This document shows positions 1 to 7,740 of a stretch of 64,000 nt of DNA, piece by piece (position 1 is the stretch's first letter; each line of letters opens with the position of its first letter). The notes under the pieces are model-generated. The model saw only the letters and a list, made by a program, of their open reading frames with translations. It was not told the DNA's origin and ran no database searches. Location: the NCBI GenBank assembly GCA_035634255.1, contig DASQDI010000083.1, positions 12,037-76,036 of the forward strand, given 5' to 3'. Source of the DNA: DATLMR01 sp035634255. GTDB lineage: Bacteria; Acidobacteriota; Blastocatellia; UBA7656. The translations under genes and the position numbers were made by a program.

Positions 1-1
1 G

Positions 2-838
2 CAGCCCGTCCTTCACGTCCACCCCCGGCGCTACCGGTTCCGCTGGCTCGACGCCGGGCCGTCGCGCTTCTACCAGTTATTCCTGACCGACCTGAACAAC
101 CGGAGCGCGCGCAACCGGTTCCACCAGATATCGACGGACGGGAACCTGCTGCCGCGCCCCGTCGAGGTCGAGAGCGTGCGCATCTCAGTGGCCGAGCGCG
201 CCGACGTGATCATCGACTTCTCGAAGTACGCGGGCAAGACCCTCTACATCGAGAACCGCCTCGAGCAGGAGGATGGGCGCGGCCCCTCGGGCAAGGTGCT
301 GTCCGCGGGGCAGGGGAACCTGATACTCAAGATCGTAGTCGACCTGCCTCCCATCGCGGACGACAGCGCCGACCCATCCGCGATCACCGGTTTCTACGCC
401 CTGCCCGACAAGACGGCCGCGCCGCGCATCACGCGGACGTTCAACTTCGACAGGAGCAACGGGAACTGGACGATCAACGGCCGCTCGATGGACCCCGAGT
501 GTGAGGAGGTGCGCGTCCGCGTGCAGAAGAACTCAGTCGAGCACTGGATCGTCAACAACAGCTCCGGCGGGTGGCAGCACCCGGCGCACATCCACTTCGA
601 GGAGTTCCAGTTCCTCTCGATCAACGGCGCGCCCCCGGCCTCGACCGGCCTGATTCAGAACGGGCGCAAGGACGTGATTCGGCTCGAACACAACATGCAG
701 ACAAAGACGTTCTTCCGCTTCCGGGACTTCGAAGGTAAGTACCCGTTCCACTGCCACAACGTGGTTCACGAGGACCACGCCATGATGCTCATCTGGGAAA
801 TCGTCCCCGGCGAGGGCGACAACAAGACGAACCCATAA
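2..838 (+). CDS. Multicopper oxidase, C-terminal part (gene starts before window)
   Basis: Open at the 5' end: the frame reads from base 2 with no in-frame stop, so the N-terminal cupredoxin domain lies outside the window. What remains is the middle and C-terminal cupredoxin domains of a CotA/bilirubin-oxidase-like multicopper oxidase. The copper motifs are intact: HPAHIH (HxxHxH) and, near the end, HCHNVVHEDHAMM, which fits HCHx3Hx4M with a methionine axial ligand to the type 1 copper. Such enzymes oxidise organic substrates or metal ions such as Cu(I) and Mn(II) and reduce O2 to water, usually outside the cytoplasm. Signal peptide and substrate cannot be judged here. The SCO-type copper chaperone directly downstream fits a copper-linked operon. 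Confidence 0.9.
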   Translation, partial: QPVLHVHPRRYRFRWLDAGPSRFYQLFLTDLNNRSARNRFHQISTDGNLLPRPVEVESVRISVAERADVIIDFSKYAGKTLYIENRLEQEDGRGPSGKVLSAGQGNLILKIVVDLPPIADDSADPSAITGFYALPDKTAAPRITRTFNFDRSNGNWTINGRSMDPECEEVRVRVQKNSVEHWIVNNSSGGWQHPAHIHFEEFQFLSINGAPPASTGLIQNGRKDVIRLEHNMQTKTFFRFRDFEGKYPFHCHNVVHEDHAMMLIWEIVPGEGDNKTNP

Positions 839-915
839 GCTCGCCCGGTCGCGCCGGCGTGCGCTCCGGGCGCGCGTCGGCCGCGGCGGCGGCGCGAGAA
901 AGGAGATGCCGAATC

Positions 916-1557
916 ATGAGAAGCACGTGTAGGAGAGCCTTCGTCGGACTGATCGCGCTTGCCCTGCTCGGGGCGGCCCCGCTCGCGGGCGGGCAGACGA
1001 AGCGGGTCAAGACTCCGAGGGAGAGGCTGGCGGAGCGCAGCTTCCCGAACGTCACCCTGACGACGCACGAGGGCAGGAAGGTCAGGTTCTACGACGATCT
1101 GATGAAGGGCAAGATCGTCCTCATCAATTTCATGTACGTGAAGTGCGAGGGGGTGTGCCCCGGCACGACGGCGAACCTGTTGAACGTGCAACGGCTGCTA
1201 GGCGACCGCGTGGGCAAAGACATCTTCATGTACTCGATCACGCTCAAGCCCGAGGAAGACACGCCCGACGTTCTCAACCGCTACGCCAAGGCGTACCAGA
1301 CAAAGCCCGGCTGGCTGTTTCTGACCGGCGACCCAAAAGACGTTGAACTCCTGCGGCGCAGCCTCGGGTTCATTGACCGCGACCCGGCGCGCGACGCCAA
1401 CAAGTCGAATCACATCGGGATGCTCAGGTTCGGAAACGAGCCGATGACGTTATGGGCGGGCTGCCCTGGGCTGCTCGGACCCCGCAAAATCGTGAAGGAG
1501 ATCGGCCTGGTCGACTGGCCGACGGCCGAGGAGGCCGGGAGAGGAGGGAAGAGATGA
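916..1557 (+). CDS. SCO1/SenC/PrrC-family copper chaperone
   Basis: A 213-residue thioredoxin-fold protein with an N-terminal signal/anchor (about residues 5-25, ending near AGGQT). The SCO copper/redox motif CEGVCP (C77, C81) is present, and a histidine at about 166 (SNHIGM) is the likely third ligand. SCO proteins deliver copper to cytochrome oxidase CuA sites or act as thiol reductases in the periplasm. The ATG at 916 was chosen because AAGGAG lies just upstream and the signal peptide starts there; a longer reading from 859 adds only an Arg/Ala-rich leader. It follows the multicopper oxidase by 77 bases, and its TGA overlaps the next ATG (ATGA), so the three genes are probably co-transcribed and copper-related (inference). 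Confidence 0.88.
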   Translation: MRSTCRRAFVGLIALALLGAAPLAGGQTKRVKTPRERLAERSFPNVTLTTHEGRKVRFYDDLMKGKIVLINFMYVKCEGVCPGTTANLLNVQRLLGDRVGKDIFMYSITLKPEEDTPDVLNRYAKAYQTKPGWLFLTGDPKDVELLRRSLGFIDRDPARDANKSNHIGMLRFGNEPMTLWAGCPGLLGPRKIVKEIGLVDWPTAEEAGRGGKR

Positions 1558-2480
1558 TTAAGAACCTACTGACAAACAAAACTCTGCTCGTCGCGCTGTG
1601 CATGGCGGTCGTCGCGGCCGCGGCGGCGCAGGCGGCGCCCGCGATTCAGGTGGACCGCGCGGCGTCGAGCGCGATCACCGTCGGCCAGGGGCCGGAGGGC
1701 GTGACCTCCGATGGCACGCACGTCTTCGTGGCCAACCAGTTCAGCGACAGCGTCACCAAGCTACGCGCGAGCGACGGCGCGGTGGCCGGCACCTTCGCCG
1801 TGGGCAGCCGCCCGGTCGCTCTGGCCTTCGATGGCAGGTACGTCTGGGTGGCGAACTACCTGAGCAACAGTGTGATGAAGCTGGACCCGAGCGGGGCTCT
1901 GGTCGGCACGTTCTCGGTGGGCGAGGGGCCGGGCGGGCTACTCTGCGCGGGCGGCAACGTCTGGGTGGCTAACCGCAATGGCAACACTGTCACCAAGCTC
2001 CGGGCGAGTGACGGTGCGACGCTCGGGACTTTCGAAGTGGGTACACGCCCGCTCTGCCTCACGACTGACGGCGCGCATGTCTACGTCACGAACAACAACA
2101 GCGACACCGTCACCAAGCTGCGTGAATCGAACGGCGCGGTCGTCGGCACTTACAGGGTCGGCGACGGCCCGTTCGGCATCGCCTTCGATGGGGCTAGCCT
2201 CTGGGTCGCCAACTTCGGCGACGGCAACGTGATGAAGCTGGCGACTGACGGGATCTTGTTGGGCACGTACTCGGTCGGAGACGGGCCGGTCTCGGCCATT
2301 CACAAGGACGGCGTGATCTTTGTGGTTAACAACGGAGGCGACAGCGTGACCGGGCTGCGCTCCCGCGACGGCGCGACTCTGGGGACGCTCCCCGTGGGCC
2401 GCAGCCCGATAGGAGTCACCATCGCCGGCTCCACTATCTGGGTGGCGAACTTCGGCAGCAATACCGTCACAAAGCGGTAA
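1554..2480 (+). CDS. YncE/NHL-like secreted beta-propeller protein
   Basis: A 308-residue protein: signal peptide (about 1-27, VAAAAAQAAPA), then about seven repeats of roughly 42 residues, each with VWVAN or an equivalent, a DSVTKLR-like turn and GTFxVGxxPxG. This is the pattern of YVTN/NHL beta-propellers. No catalytic residues are evident, so it is probably a binding or scaffold protein in the periplasm or outside the cell. The start overlaps the SCO stop codon and has GAGGAGGGA upstream. Translational coupling to the copper chaperone suggests a shared role, but the ligand is unknown. Confidence 0.85.
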   Translation: MIKNLLTNKTLLVALCMAVVAAAAAQAAPAIQVDRAASSAITVGQGPEGVTSDGTHVFVANQFSDSVTKLRASDGAVAGTFAVGSRPVALAFDGRYVWVANYLSNSVMKLDPSGALVGTFSVGEGPGGLLCAGGNVWVANRNGNTVTKLRASDGATLGTFEVGTRPLCLTTDGAHVYVTNNNSDTVTKLRESNGAVVGTYRVGDGPFGIAFDGASLWVANFGDGNVMKLATDGILLGTYSVGDGPVSAIHKDGVIFVVNNGGDSVTGLRSRDGATLGTLPVGRSPIGVTIAGSTIWVANFGSNTVTKR

Positions 2481-2513
2481 CTCCATCATCCCGCGACCGC
2501 CGGGCGACGGATG

Positions 2514-2548
2514 AGCCCTGCGCGTGCCTGCCGAGCACGCGCAGGGCT
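2514..2548. terminator. Perfect 14-bp stem-loop after the copper operon
   Basis: AGCCCTGCGCGTGC at 2514-2527 pairs exactly with 2535-2548 around a 7-base loop. It lies 34 bases past the propeller stop codon. No T-run follows, so it may be a transcript 3' stabiliser or a factor-dependent terminator rather than a classical intrinsic one. Confidence 0.6.
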
Positions 2549-2671
2549 CCAAAGCGAGAGAACGGAAGTCAGCCATGAGGGAAGCTGAAGGCCGCTCGAT
2601 CATTGCCTCTCTTTCCATCGCGGATACCCGTTGTTCAGGTCACCACCTCGCGACCGACTGCGAGCCTTATT

Positions 2672-3043
2672 TTAAGGGCTACTGGCTTGAGCGGGCGGAG
2701 ATGAATACAGGCTCAGCTTCACCTTAAGCTCAACGCTTTCTCTGTCTTTAACTGAAATGCGCTTTACGTACCTGAAAGCCCATTCAGCGCCGGTCGATAG
2801 CTCATACCTGCCCGGCTTCACACCCTCGAACACGAATACTCCTTCCTGATTCGAGGTCGCGTGCAAGGCCGTTCGATCCGTCAGGTTAGTCAGAGTCACA
2901 GAAGCATCAGGGATAACCATTTCGGCCGGGCCGAGAACCGTGCCTTGGATTCTGGTGACCGCTCCGTTACTTTGAGCAAAGTCAACGCTGAACAGGCAAC
3001 AAACGAGCAGGATTGTTTTGAGCGCGGTCAATTTTGTGAACAT
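2672..3043 (-). CDS. Small secreted carboxypeptidase-regulatory-like (beta-sandwich) protein
   Basis: A 123-residue protein with a signal peptide (MFTKLTALKTILLVCCLF, cleavage near FAQS) and one CarboxypepD_reg-type fold: IQGTVLGP, then DASVTLTNL, then GVFVFEGVKPGRYEL. These domains are usually rigid adhesion or structural modules and have no catalytic activity. The start at 3043 is fixed by GGAGG five bases upstream; an in-frame codon at 3070 is probably not used. It is transcribed alone, towards the copper operon. Its function is unknown. Confidence 0.75.
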   Translation of the reverse strand: MFTKLTALKTILLVCCLFSVDFAQSNGAVTRIQGTVLGPAEMVIPDASVTLTNLTDRTALHATSNQEGVFVFEGVKPGRYELSTGAEWAFRYVKRISVKDRESVELKVKLSLYSSPPAQASSP

Positions 3044-3312
3044 AAAACCTCCAGTTACGCCACGCTTCATTTACCAGCCTAACACCTCGCTTCAGTAGGC
3101 GACAGCGACAGATAGCTGTTGTAAGTCTTCGGAACGATGATCGCTCACCCATAGTTATTTCTTTAGCCTATTGTCGAACGAGCTATGGTCAGAGTCTTGC
3201 AGCGATAGGCAGCATAAAGCAGGCCGCTCAAATCTTGTTTTGCAGCAGAAAGATTGTCATCAGGGAGCGCAGCGAAGTAGTATCTACTTACACTTCAGCG
3301 AAAGAGGACGAC

Positions 3313-5793
3313 ATGGGCAACAAGCAAAAAATTCTCAACCTCATCGAACAGGCGGCAAAGGAAGGTTGGACGGAACTCAACCTCAGCAACAATAAACTGA
3401 CGAGCCTGCCGCCTGAGATCGCGAGGCTGACTAGCCTGACCGTCATCGACCTCAGCTTCAATCAACTGAAGACTCTGCCGCCTGAGGTCACGAAATTGAC
3501 CAACCTGACCGAACTCAACCTCAGTCACAATCGACTGACGACTCTACCACCGGAGATCACGAAGTTGACCAACCTGGCCGACCTCGACCTCAGCGGCAAC
3601 GAACTGACGAGCCTGCCGCCCGAGATCACGAGACTGACCGGCCTGACTAGGCTCGGCCTCAGAGGCAATAAACTGAAGATTGTGCCGCCTGAGATCGCGA
3701 GGCTGACCAGCCTAGCCGTCATCGACCTTAGCCTCAATCAACTGAAGACTCTGCCGCCTGAGATCGTGAGGTTGACCCGGTTGACCATCCTCTATCTCAG
3801 CAACAATAAACTGACGAGCCTGCCGCCTGAGATTATGAGGCTGACGAACCTGGTTTTCCTCGATGTCGTTGAAAATCAACTACCTATTCCGCCTGAGGCA
3901 TTAGACAATCCGGGTGACGTAAAAGCGATTTTTGCCGCGCTGGCGGGAGTGGTGAGCGGAGAGCGGTTGAATGAGGCGAAGATGCTGGTGGTCGGAGACG
4001 GCAAGGTCGGCAAAAGCTCGGTGGTGGAGCGATTGCTTTACGACACATTCAATCCGCAGAAAGAGACCACGCTGGGCGTCGAGATCAATGACGAGATGAA
4101 GGTCGTCCAGAGTGAATTTAAAGGCGAAGGCGAGCCGGTCAAACTGAACATCTGGGATTTCGGCGGGCAGGAAATTCAGCACTCGACGCACCAGTTCTTT
4201 CTGACCACGCGCAGCCTTTACCTGCTGGTGGTGGATGCGCGCAAAGGCGACCAGCTCAGCAACATCGAATACTGGCTGAAGCTGATCGAAAGCTTCGGAG
4301 GCGCTTCGCCCATCCTCGTCGTCATTAACCAGATCGATCAGTTGAAAGGCCAGCGCGCGCTCAATCTGGATCGAAAGGCGTTGCAGGATAAATACAATAT
4401 CCGGGATTTCATAGAAACTTCTTGCGCGACGGGTCAGGGCATTCCCGACCTGGACAGGGCGATTGCCCGCGAGGTCGAACAGTTGAAGCACGTGCGCGAC
4501 ATCTGGCCGCGCGAATGGCTCGCCATCAAACGGCGGCTGAAAGACATGCGGGCTGATTACATCCCGGTCGAGAGGTATCTGGAAATCTGCGACGATGAGG
4601 GATTGAAGGACAAAGACCTCCAAAGATCTCTGCTGGGACTGCTGCATGATCTGGGCGTGGTGATACGCTTTCCGGGCGACACGCAAGTGCTCAACCCGCG
4701 ATGGGTGACACAGGGCGTGTACGGCCTTCTGACTTCGGCGCAACTGGTGAAAGCGCAGGGTCAGTTCGATCTGAAAGACGTGGGCAAAATTTTAGCTGGC
4801 TTGCCGGATTCCAGAGATCGTTACCCATCGCACACGCACCGCCGGCTGATCGACGTGATGAAGCATTTCGAGCTGTGCTTCGAGTTCACCGACCGTCCGG
4901 GGCATTACCTGATCCCGCGCCACCTGCACGATAACGAGCTTGACATCCCATGGGACGAGACGGATGCGCTGAGGTTTCAATACCATTACCCCGAGACGCT
5001 GCCCGATTCCATCATCTCGCGCTTCATCGTCCGCATGAACCAGTACATCACCAAGCAATATTACTGGAAGAACGGCGTCTTCCTTCACAGCGGCGAGAAT
5101 CGGGCGAAGATCAAAGCAGATCTGGTGGACCGCAAAGTCTTCATCTCGATCACCGGCAAGGAACAGACGCGCCGCGCTTTCCTCGCGGTCATCCGCTCGG
5201 CCTTTGACGAAATCAACAGCAACTTCAAACTCGAGATCAGGCAGATGATCCCCGTGTCGGGCTTCCCGCACGTGCTGGTCTCGTACCAGGAGTTGCTAGT
5301 CCACGAAGAGATGAACGAATCGGAGATCGTCATCCCCGAATTGCGGAAGAAGTTCTCCGTCAGAGAATTGCTCGACGGGGTCGAAGAGTTGAGCGTACGC
5401 ATGGAGCGCCGCGAGCGCGACCGAGACAAAAGGAGATTTCCGCAACCTGTGCCCGAAGACATTCAACCTAAACCGCACCCGCCGACCCCGACTCAACAGA
5501 ATAATCCCTGGCGGTCGGGGTCGTTTTACCTTGTCAGTTATGTGGTGGTAATTCTCACGATCCTCGCCGCCATCATCGTGCTGAACACATACGGCGTCTC
5601 CTGGACGACCGCGACGGTTATCCCCTTCGTCCTGATCGGAGGATTGCTGAGCATCGGCATTATTGGAGCGAACCAACTGAAAAACGATGACCGGCTGTCG
5701 GATGAGAGTTACGTAAAGCTGATGATCGAGTCGTACAAGCGTTTGCCGCTGCTCAGGGGCAAGGGCGAATCGGATAACCTGCTGACCAAATAG
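3313..5793 (+). CDS. ROCO-family protein: LRR, Roc GTPase, COR, two C-terminal membrane helices
   Basis: An 826-residue protein. Residues about 18-200 are eight 23-residue leucine-rich repeats (LxxLxLSxNxLxxLPPEI). The Roc GTPase domain follows: P-loop VGDGKVGKSS, switch II WDFGGQE, NQID as G4 and SCATGQG as G5. Then comes a COR dimerisation region (about 420-690), and last two hydrophobic segments (SYVVVILTILAAIIVL and VIPFVLIGGLLSIGIIG). Bacterial Roco proteins are GTPases regulated by dimerisation; cellular roles are mostly unknown. No kinase or other effector domain is seen, and the membrane helices suggest a membrane-bound sensor. ATG 3313 is preferred over 3235 because AGAGGA sits upstream and the LRR region begins shortly after. 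Confidence 0.9.
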   Translation: MGNKQKILNLIEQAAKEGWTELNLSNNKLTSLPPEIARLTSLTVIDLSFNQLKTLPPEVTKLTNLTELNLSHNRLTTLPPEITKLTNLADLDLSGNELTSLPPEITRLTGLTRLGLRGNKLKIVPPEIARLTSLAVIDLSLNQLKTLPPEIVRLTRLTILYLSNNKLTSLPPEIMRLTNLVFLDVVENQLPIPPEALDNPGDVKAIFAALAGVVSGERLNEAKMLVVGDGKVGKSSVVERLLYDTFNPQKETTLGVEINDEMKVVQSEFKGEGEPVKLNIWDFGGQEIQHSTHQFFLTTRSLYLLVVDARKGDQLSNIEYWLKLIESFGGASPILVVINQIDQLKGQRALNLDRKALQDKYNIRDFIETSCATGQGIPDLDRAIAREVEQLKHVRDIWPREWLAIKRRLKDMRADYIPVERYLEICDDEGLKDKDLQRSLLGLLHDLGVVIRFPGDTQVLNPRWVTQGVYGLLTSAQLVKAQGQFDLKDVGKILAGLPDSRDRYPSHTHRRLIDVMKHFELCFEFTDRPGHYLIPRHLHDNELDIPWDETDALRFQYHYPETLPDSIISRFIVRMNQYITKQYYWKNGVFLHSGENRAKIKADLVDRKVFISITGKEQTRRAFLAVIRSAFDEINSNFKLEIRQMIPVSGFPHVLVSYQELLVHEEMNESEIVIPELRKKFSVRELLDGVEELSVRMERRERDRDKRRFPQPVPEDIQPKPHPPTPTQQNNPWRSGSFYLVSYVVVILTILAAIIVLNTYGVSWTTATVIPFVLIGGLLSIGIIGANQLKNDDRLSDESYVKLMIESYKRLPLLRGKGESDNLLTK
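3367..3900 (+). repeat. Tandem 69-bp repeats encoding the leucine-rich repeats
   Basis: About eight imperfect copies of a 69-base unit in register with the reading frame. Each encodes one 23-residue LRR ending in LPPEI or a variant. Several copies are nearly identical at the DNA level, which suggests recent duplication or conversion; the last copy (VENQLPIPPEAL) is degenerate and caps the array. Confidence 0.85.
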
Positions 5794-5901
5794 GCAATCG
5801 GAAAAGAGAGGGTCATATCCTGCGGGACGGTCTGGTGGTATTGCGATCCGACGATTCGCCCGCACCCGAGCCCGCAATCAGGTTCCTCGTATTCGGCGGC
5901 C

Positions 5902-7440
5902 TCATCCGTCCGCGTCCCCAAGGTCGCTGTTCGCCGGCCCATTAACTACTCGCCCGTATCGGTCGAAGCGCGAGCCGTGACACGGACAGTCCCACGTCTT
6001 CTCAACGCTATCCCAACTCACGATGCACCCGAGGTGCGTACACACGGCCGAGCGTTCGTGCAGCGCCCCTTGCTGATCCCGGTAAACGGCAACCTTAGTC
6101 AGCCCGCGCCGGATTACAGCGCCTTCGTCCGGCGCGATCTCTTCGGCTGAGTCGACATCGCCGCCCGCCAGATAACCTTCCGCATACTGCGCGGCGACGT
6201 TGAGATTCTCTTTGGCGTATTCGCCAAGCGCGCCGAGCGTCTTGCGCGACGGATCGTAGAGCGACGCCCAGGAGCACTCGCGCCCCATGATCAGGTCCGT
6301 GATGAGGATTCCGGCGATGGTCCCATGCGTCATGCCCATTCCCGAATCGCCCGTCGCGATGTAGACGTTACGCGGGTCACCCGGATTGCGGCCGATGAAG
6401 GCCACGCCGTCGACAGGCTCCATGACCTGCCCGGACCAGCGGAACTCTATGCTCTCGATCATCGGGAACCGCTCTCTCGCCCATGCTTCGAGCCGGGAGT
6501 ATCTCTCGGAGCCATCGTCCGCCTGCCCCGACTTATGGTCTTCGCCCCCCACTATCAACAGGTCGTAATCGTCGCCCCCGCCGGAAATGCTCTGAAGCCT
6601 TACGTAGTGATAGGGGTCGAGCGTATCCCAGTACAACGCCCTCGCGACCGAACCTCGCGGAACCCGCGCGCCCAGTACGTAGGTGGTATAAGGGGCCTGC
6701 TTGGTGTGGATCGTGACTATGTCGTTGACCGGAGTGTTCGTCGCAACCACAATCGCGTAGGCGGTCACCACATGCCCATCGCTGGTTTCGACCCTGGCGG
6801 ACGCGCCGCCTTCCATACTGTTCGCGTGCGTCCCCGTGAAGATGCGGCCGCCATCCCGCTCGATAGCGCGCGCGAGTCCGGCGAGATACTTCAGGGGGTG
6901 GAACTGCGCCTGCTGCGGGAAGCGTAAGCACGTTCCCGTATCGAAGGAATCGACAGGCGCGCGCTCTACCAGCTCGACATCCGTGAGCCCCGCCCGGTGC
7001 GCCGCCTTGAGTTCGCGTTCGAGTACCTCCTTCGAGTCGTCCGGCGGAACAAAGAGATACCCTTCGAGCCGCTCAAACTCGCAGTCGATCCCCTCCTCGG
7101 CGACGATTGACTCGATGCGATCAATTGCCGCCGTGTGACTCAGGGCGGCGAGCCGCGCGCCCTTCTCGCCGTGCAAACGCTCGATCTCGAAGTAGCGGTC
7201 GTCGACCGCGTTGGAGAGGTGCGCCGTAGTGCGTTCCGTCATGCCTCCGCCGACGCGCCCATCGTCCAGCACAACCACCGCCTTACCTTCGCGCGTAAGC
7301 AGGTACGCGGTCGTCATCCCCGCTATCCCTGCGCCGACAATGCACACGTCGGCATGCGTGTTCTCAGTTAGTGACGAGTGGGCCGGCACTTCCGCCGTTG
7401 CCATCCAGATGGAGATAGATTCTCCGGAATTACTGTCCAT
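5902..7440 (-). CDS. FAD-dependent oxidoreductase fused to a C-terminal Rieske 2Fe-2S domain
   Basis: A 512-residue protein. The N-terminal part is a DAO/GlcD-type FAD fold with the dinucleotide motif VGAGIAGMTTA at about 35. The C-terminal ~90 residues are a Rieske domain with both cluster motifs, CTHLGC and CPCHGS. This DadA-like plus Rieske layout is known in bacteria and probably oxidises an amine or amino acid, passing electrons through the iron-sulphur cluster; the substrate cannot be read from sequence. No signal peptide, so likely cytoplasmic. ATG 7440 is preferred to an in-frame TTG at 7458. Its 3' end converges on the ROCO gene. Confidence 0.9.
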   Translation of the reverse strand: MDSNSGESISIWMATAEVPAHSSLTENTHADVCIVGAGIAGMTTAYLLTREGKAVVVLDDGRVGGGMTERTTAHLSNAVDDRYFEIERLHGEKGARLAALSHTAAIDRIESIVAEEGIDCEFERLEGYLFVPPDDSKEVLERELKAAHRAGLTDVELVERAPVDSFDTGTCLRFPQQAQFHPLKYLAGLARAIERDGGRIFTGTHANSMEGGASARVETSDGHVVTAYAIVVATNTPVNDIVTIHTKQAPYTTYVLGARVPRGSVARALYWDTLDPYHYVRLQSISGGGDDYDLLIVGGEDHKSGQADDGSERYSRLEAWARERFPMIESIEFRWSGQVMEPVDGVAFIGRNPGDPRNVYIATGDSGMGMTHGTIAGILITDLIMGRECSWASLYDPSRKTLGALGEYAKENLNVAAQYAEGYLAGGDVDSAEEIAPDEGAVIRRGLTKVAVYRDQQGALHERSAVCTHLGCIVSWDSVEKTWDCPCHGSRFDRYGRVVNGPANSDLGDADG

Positions 7441-7740
7441 CGCTTCTTGTTCTCCCAAAACGGATCGGTTTGACCAGTCTGGCCTTCAGAGACGCAAGCC
7501 GCGTCACACACATTTCCTGCGCCGCCTGACGGCCATCTTAACGTTTTTTCGCTTTGGGGTCTAACGCCCGTCAGACTGTGTGAAACCTCAATAGCCGTTC
7601 TGATCGGAGAAGGCGTCGGTGATTACGCCTCTGACGAAGACCCGGCGGGCTTCACCGGTGCTTTCAATGACGAGGCTATTAGAGAAGTCTGTCGTCAGCT
7701 CACCCCGCTTTGTAAGCGGCCGGATTTATTTTGCGGGGAA
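7441..7740. other. Intergenic region between two leftward genes
   Basis: Three hundred bases holding the 5' region of the Rieske gene and the 3' end of the DUF4157 gene, both leftward. A short hairpin CCGCTT-tgt-AAGCGG lies at 7705-7719. No convincing promoter hexamers or open frame with coding character were seen. Confidence 0.4.

Noticed and set aside
2861..3082. Plus-strand frame opposite the small secreted beta-sandwich gene
   Set aside because: Minus-strand gene has signal peptide, strong RBS and a domain match; the opposite frame has none.
3367..3900. Regular 69-bp repeats as a possible CRISPR or satellite array
   Set aside because: Repeats are in frame, have no spacers and encode leucine-rich repeats.
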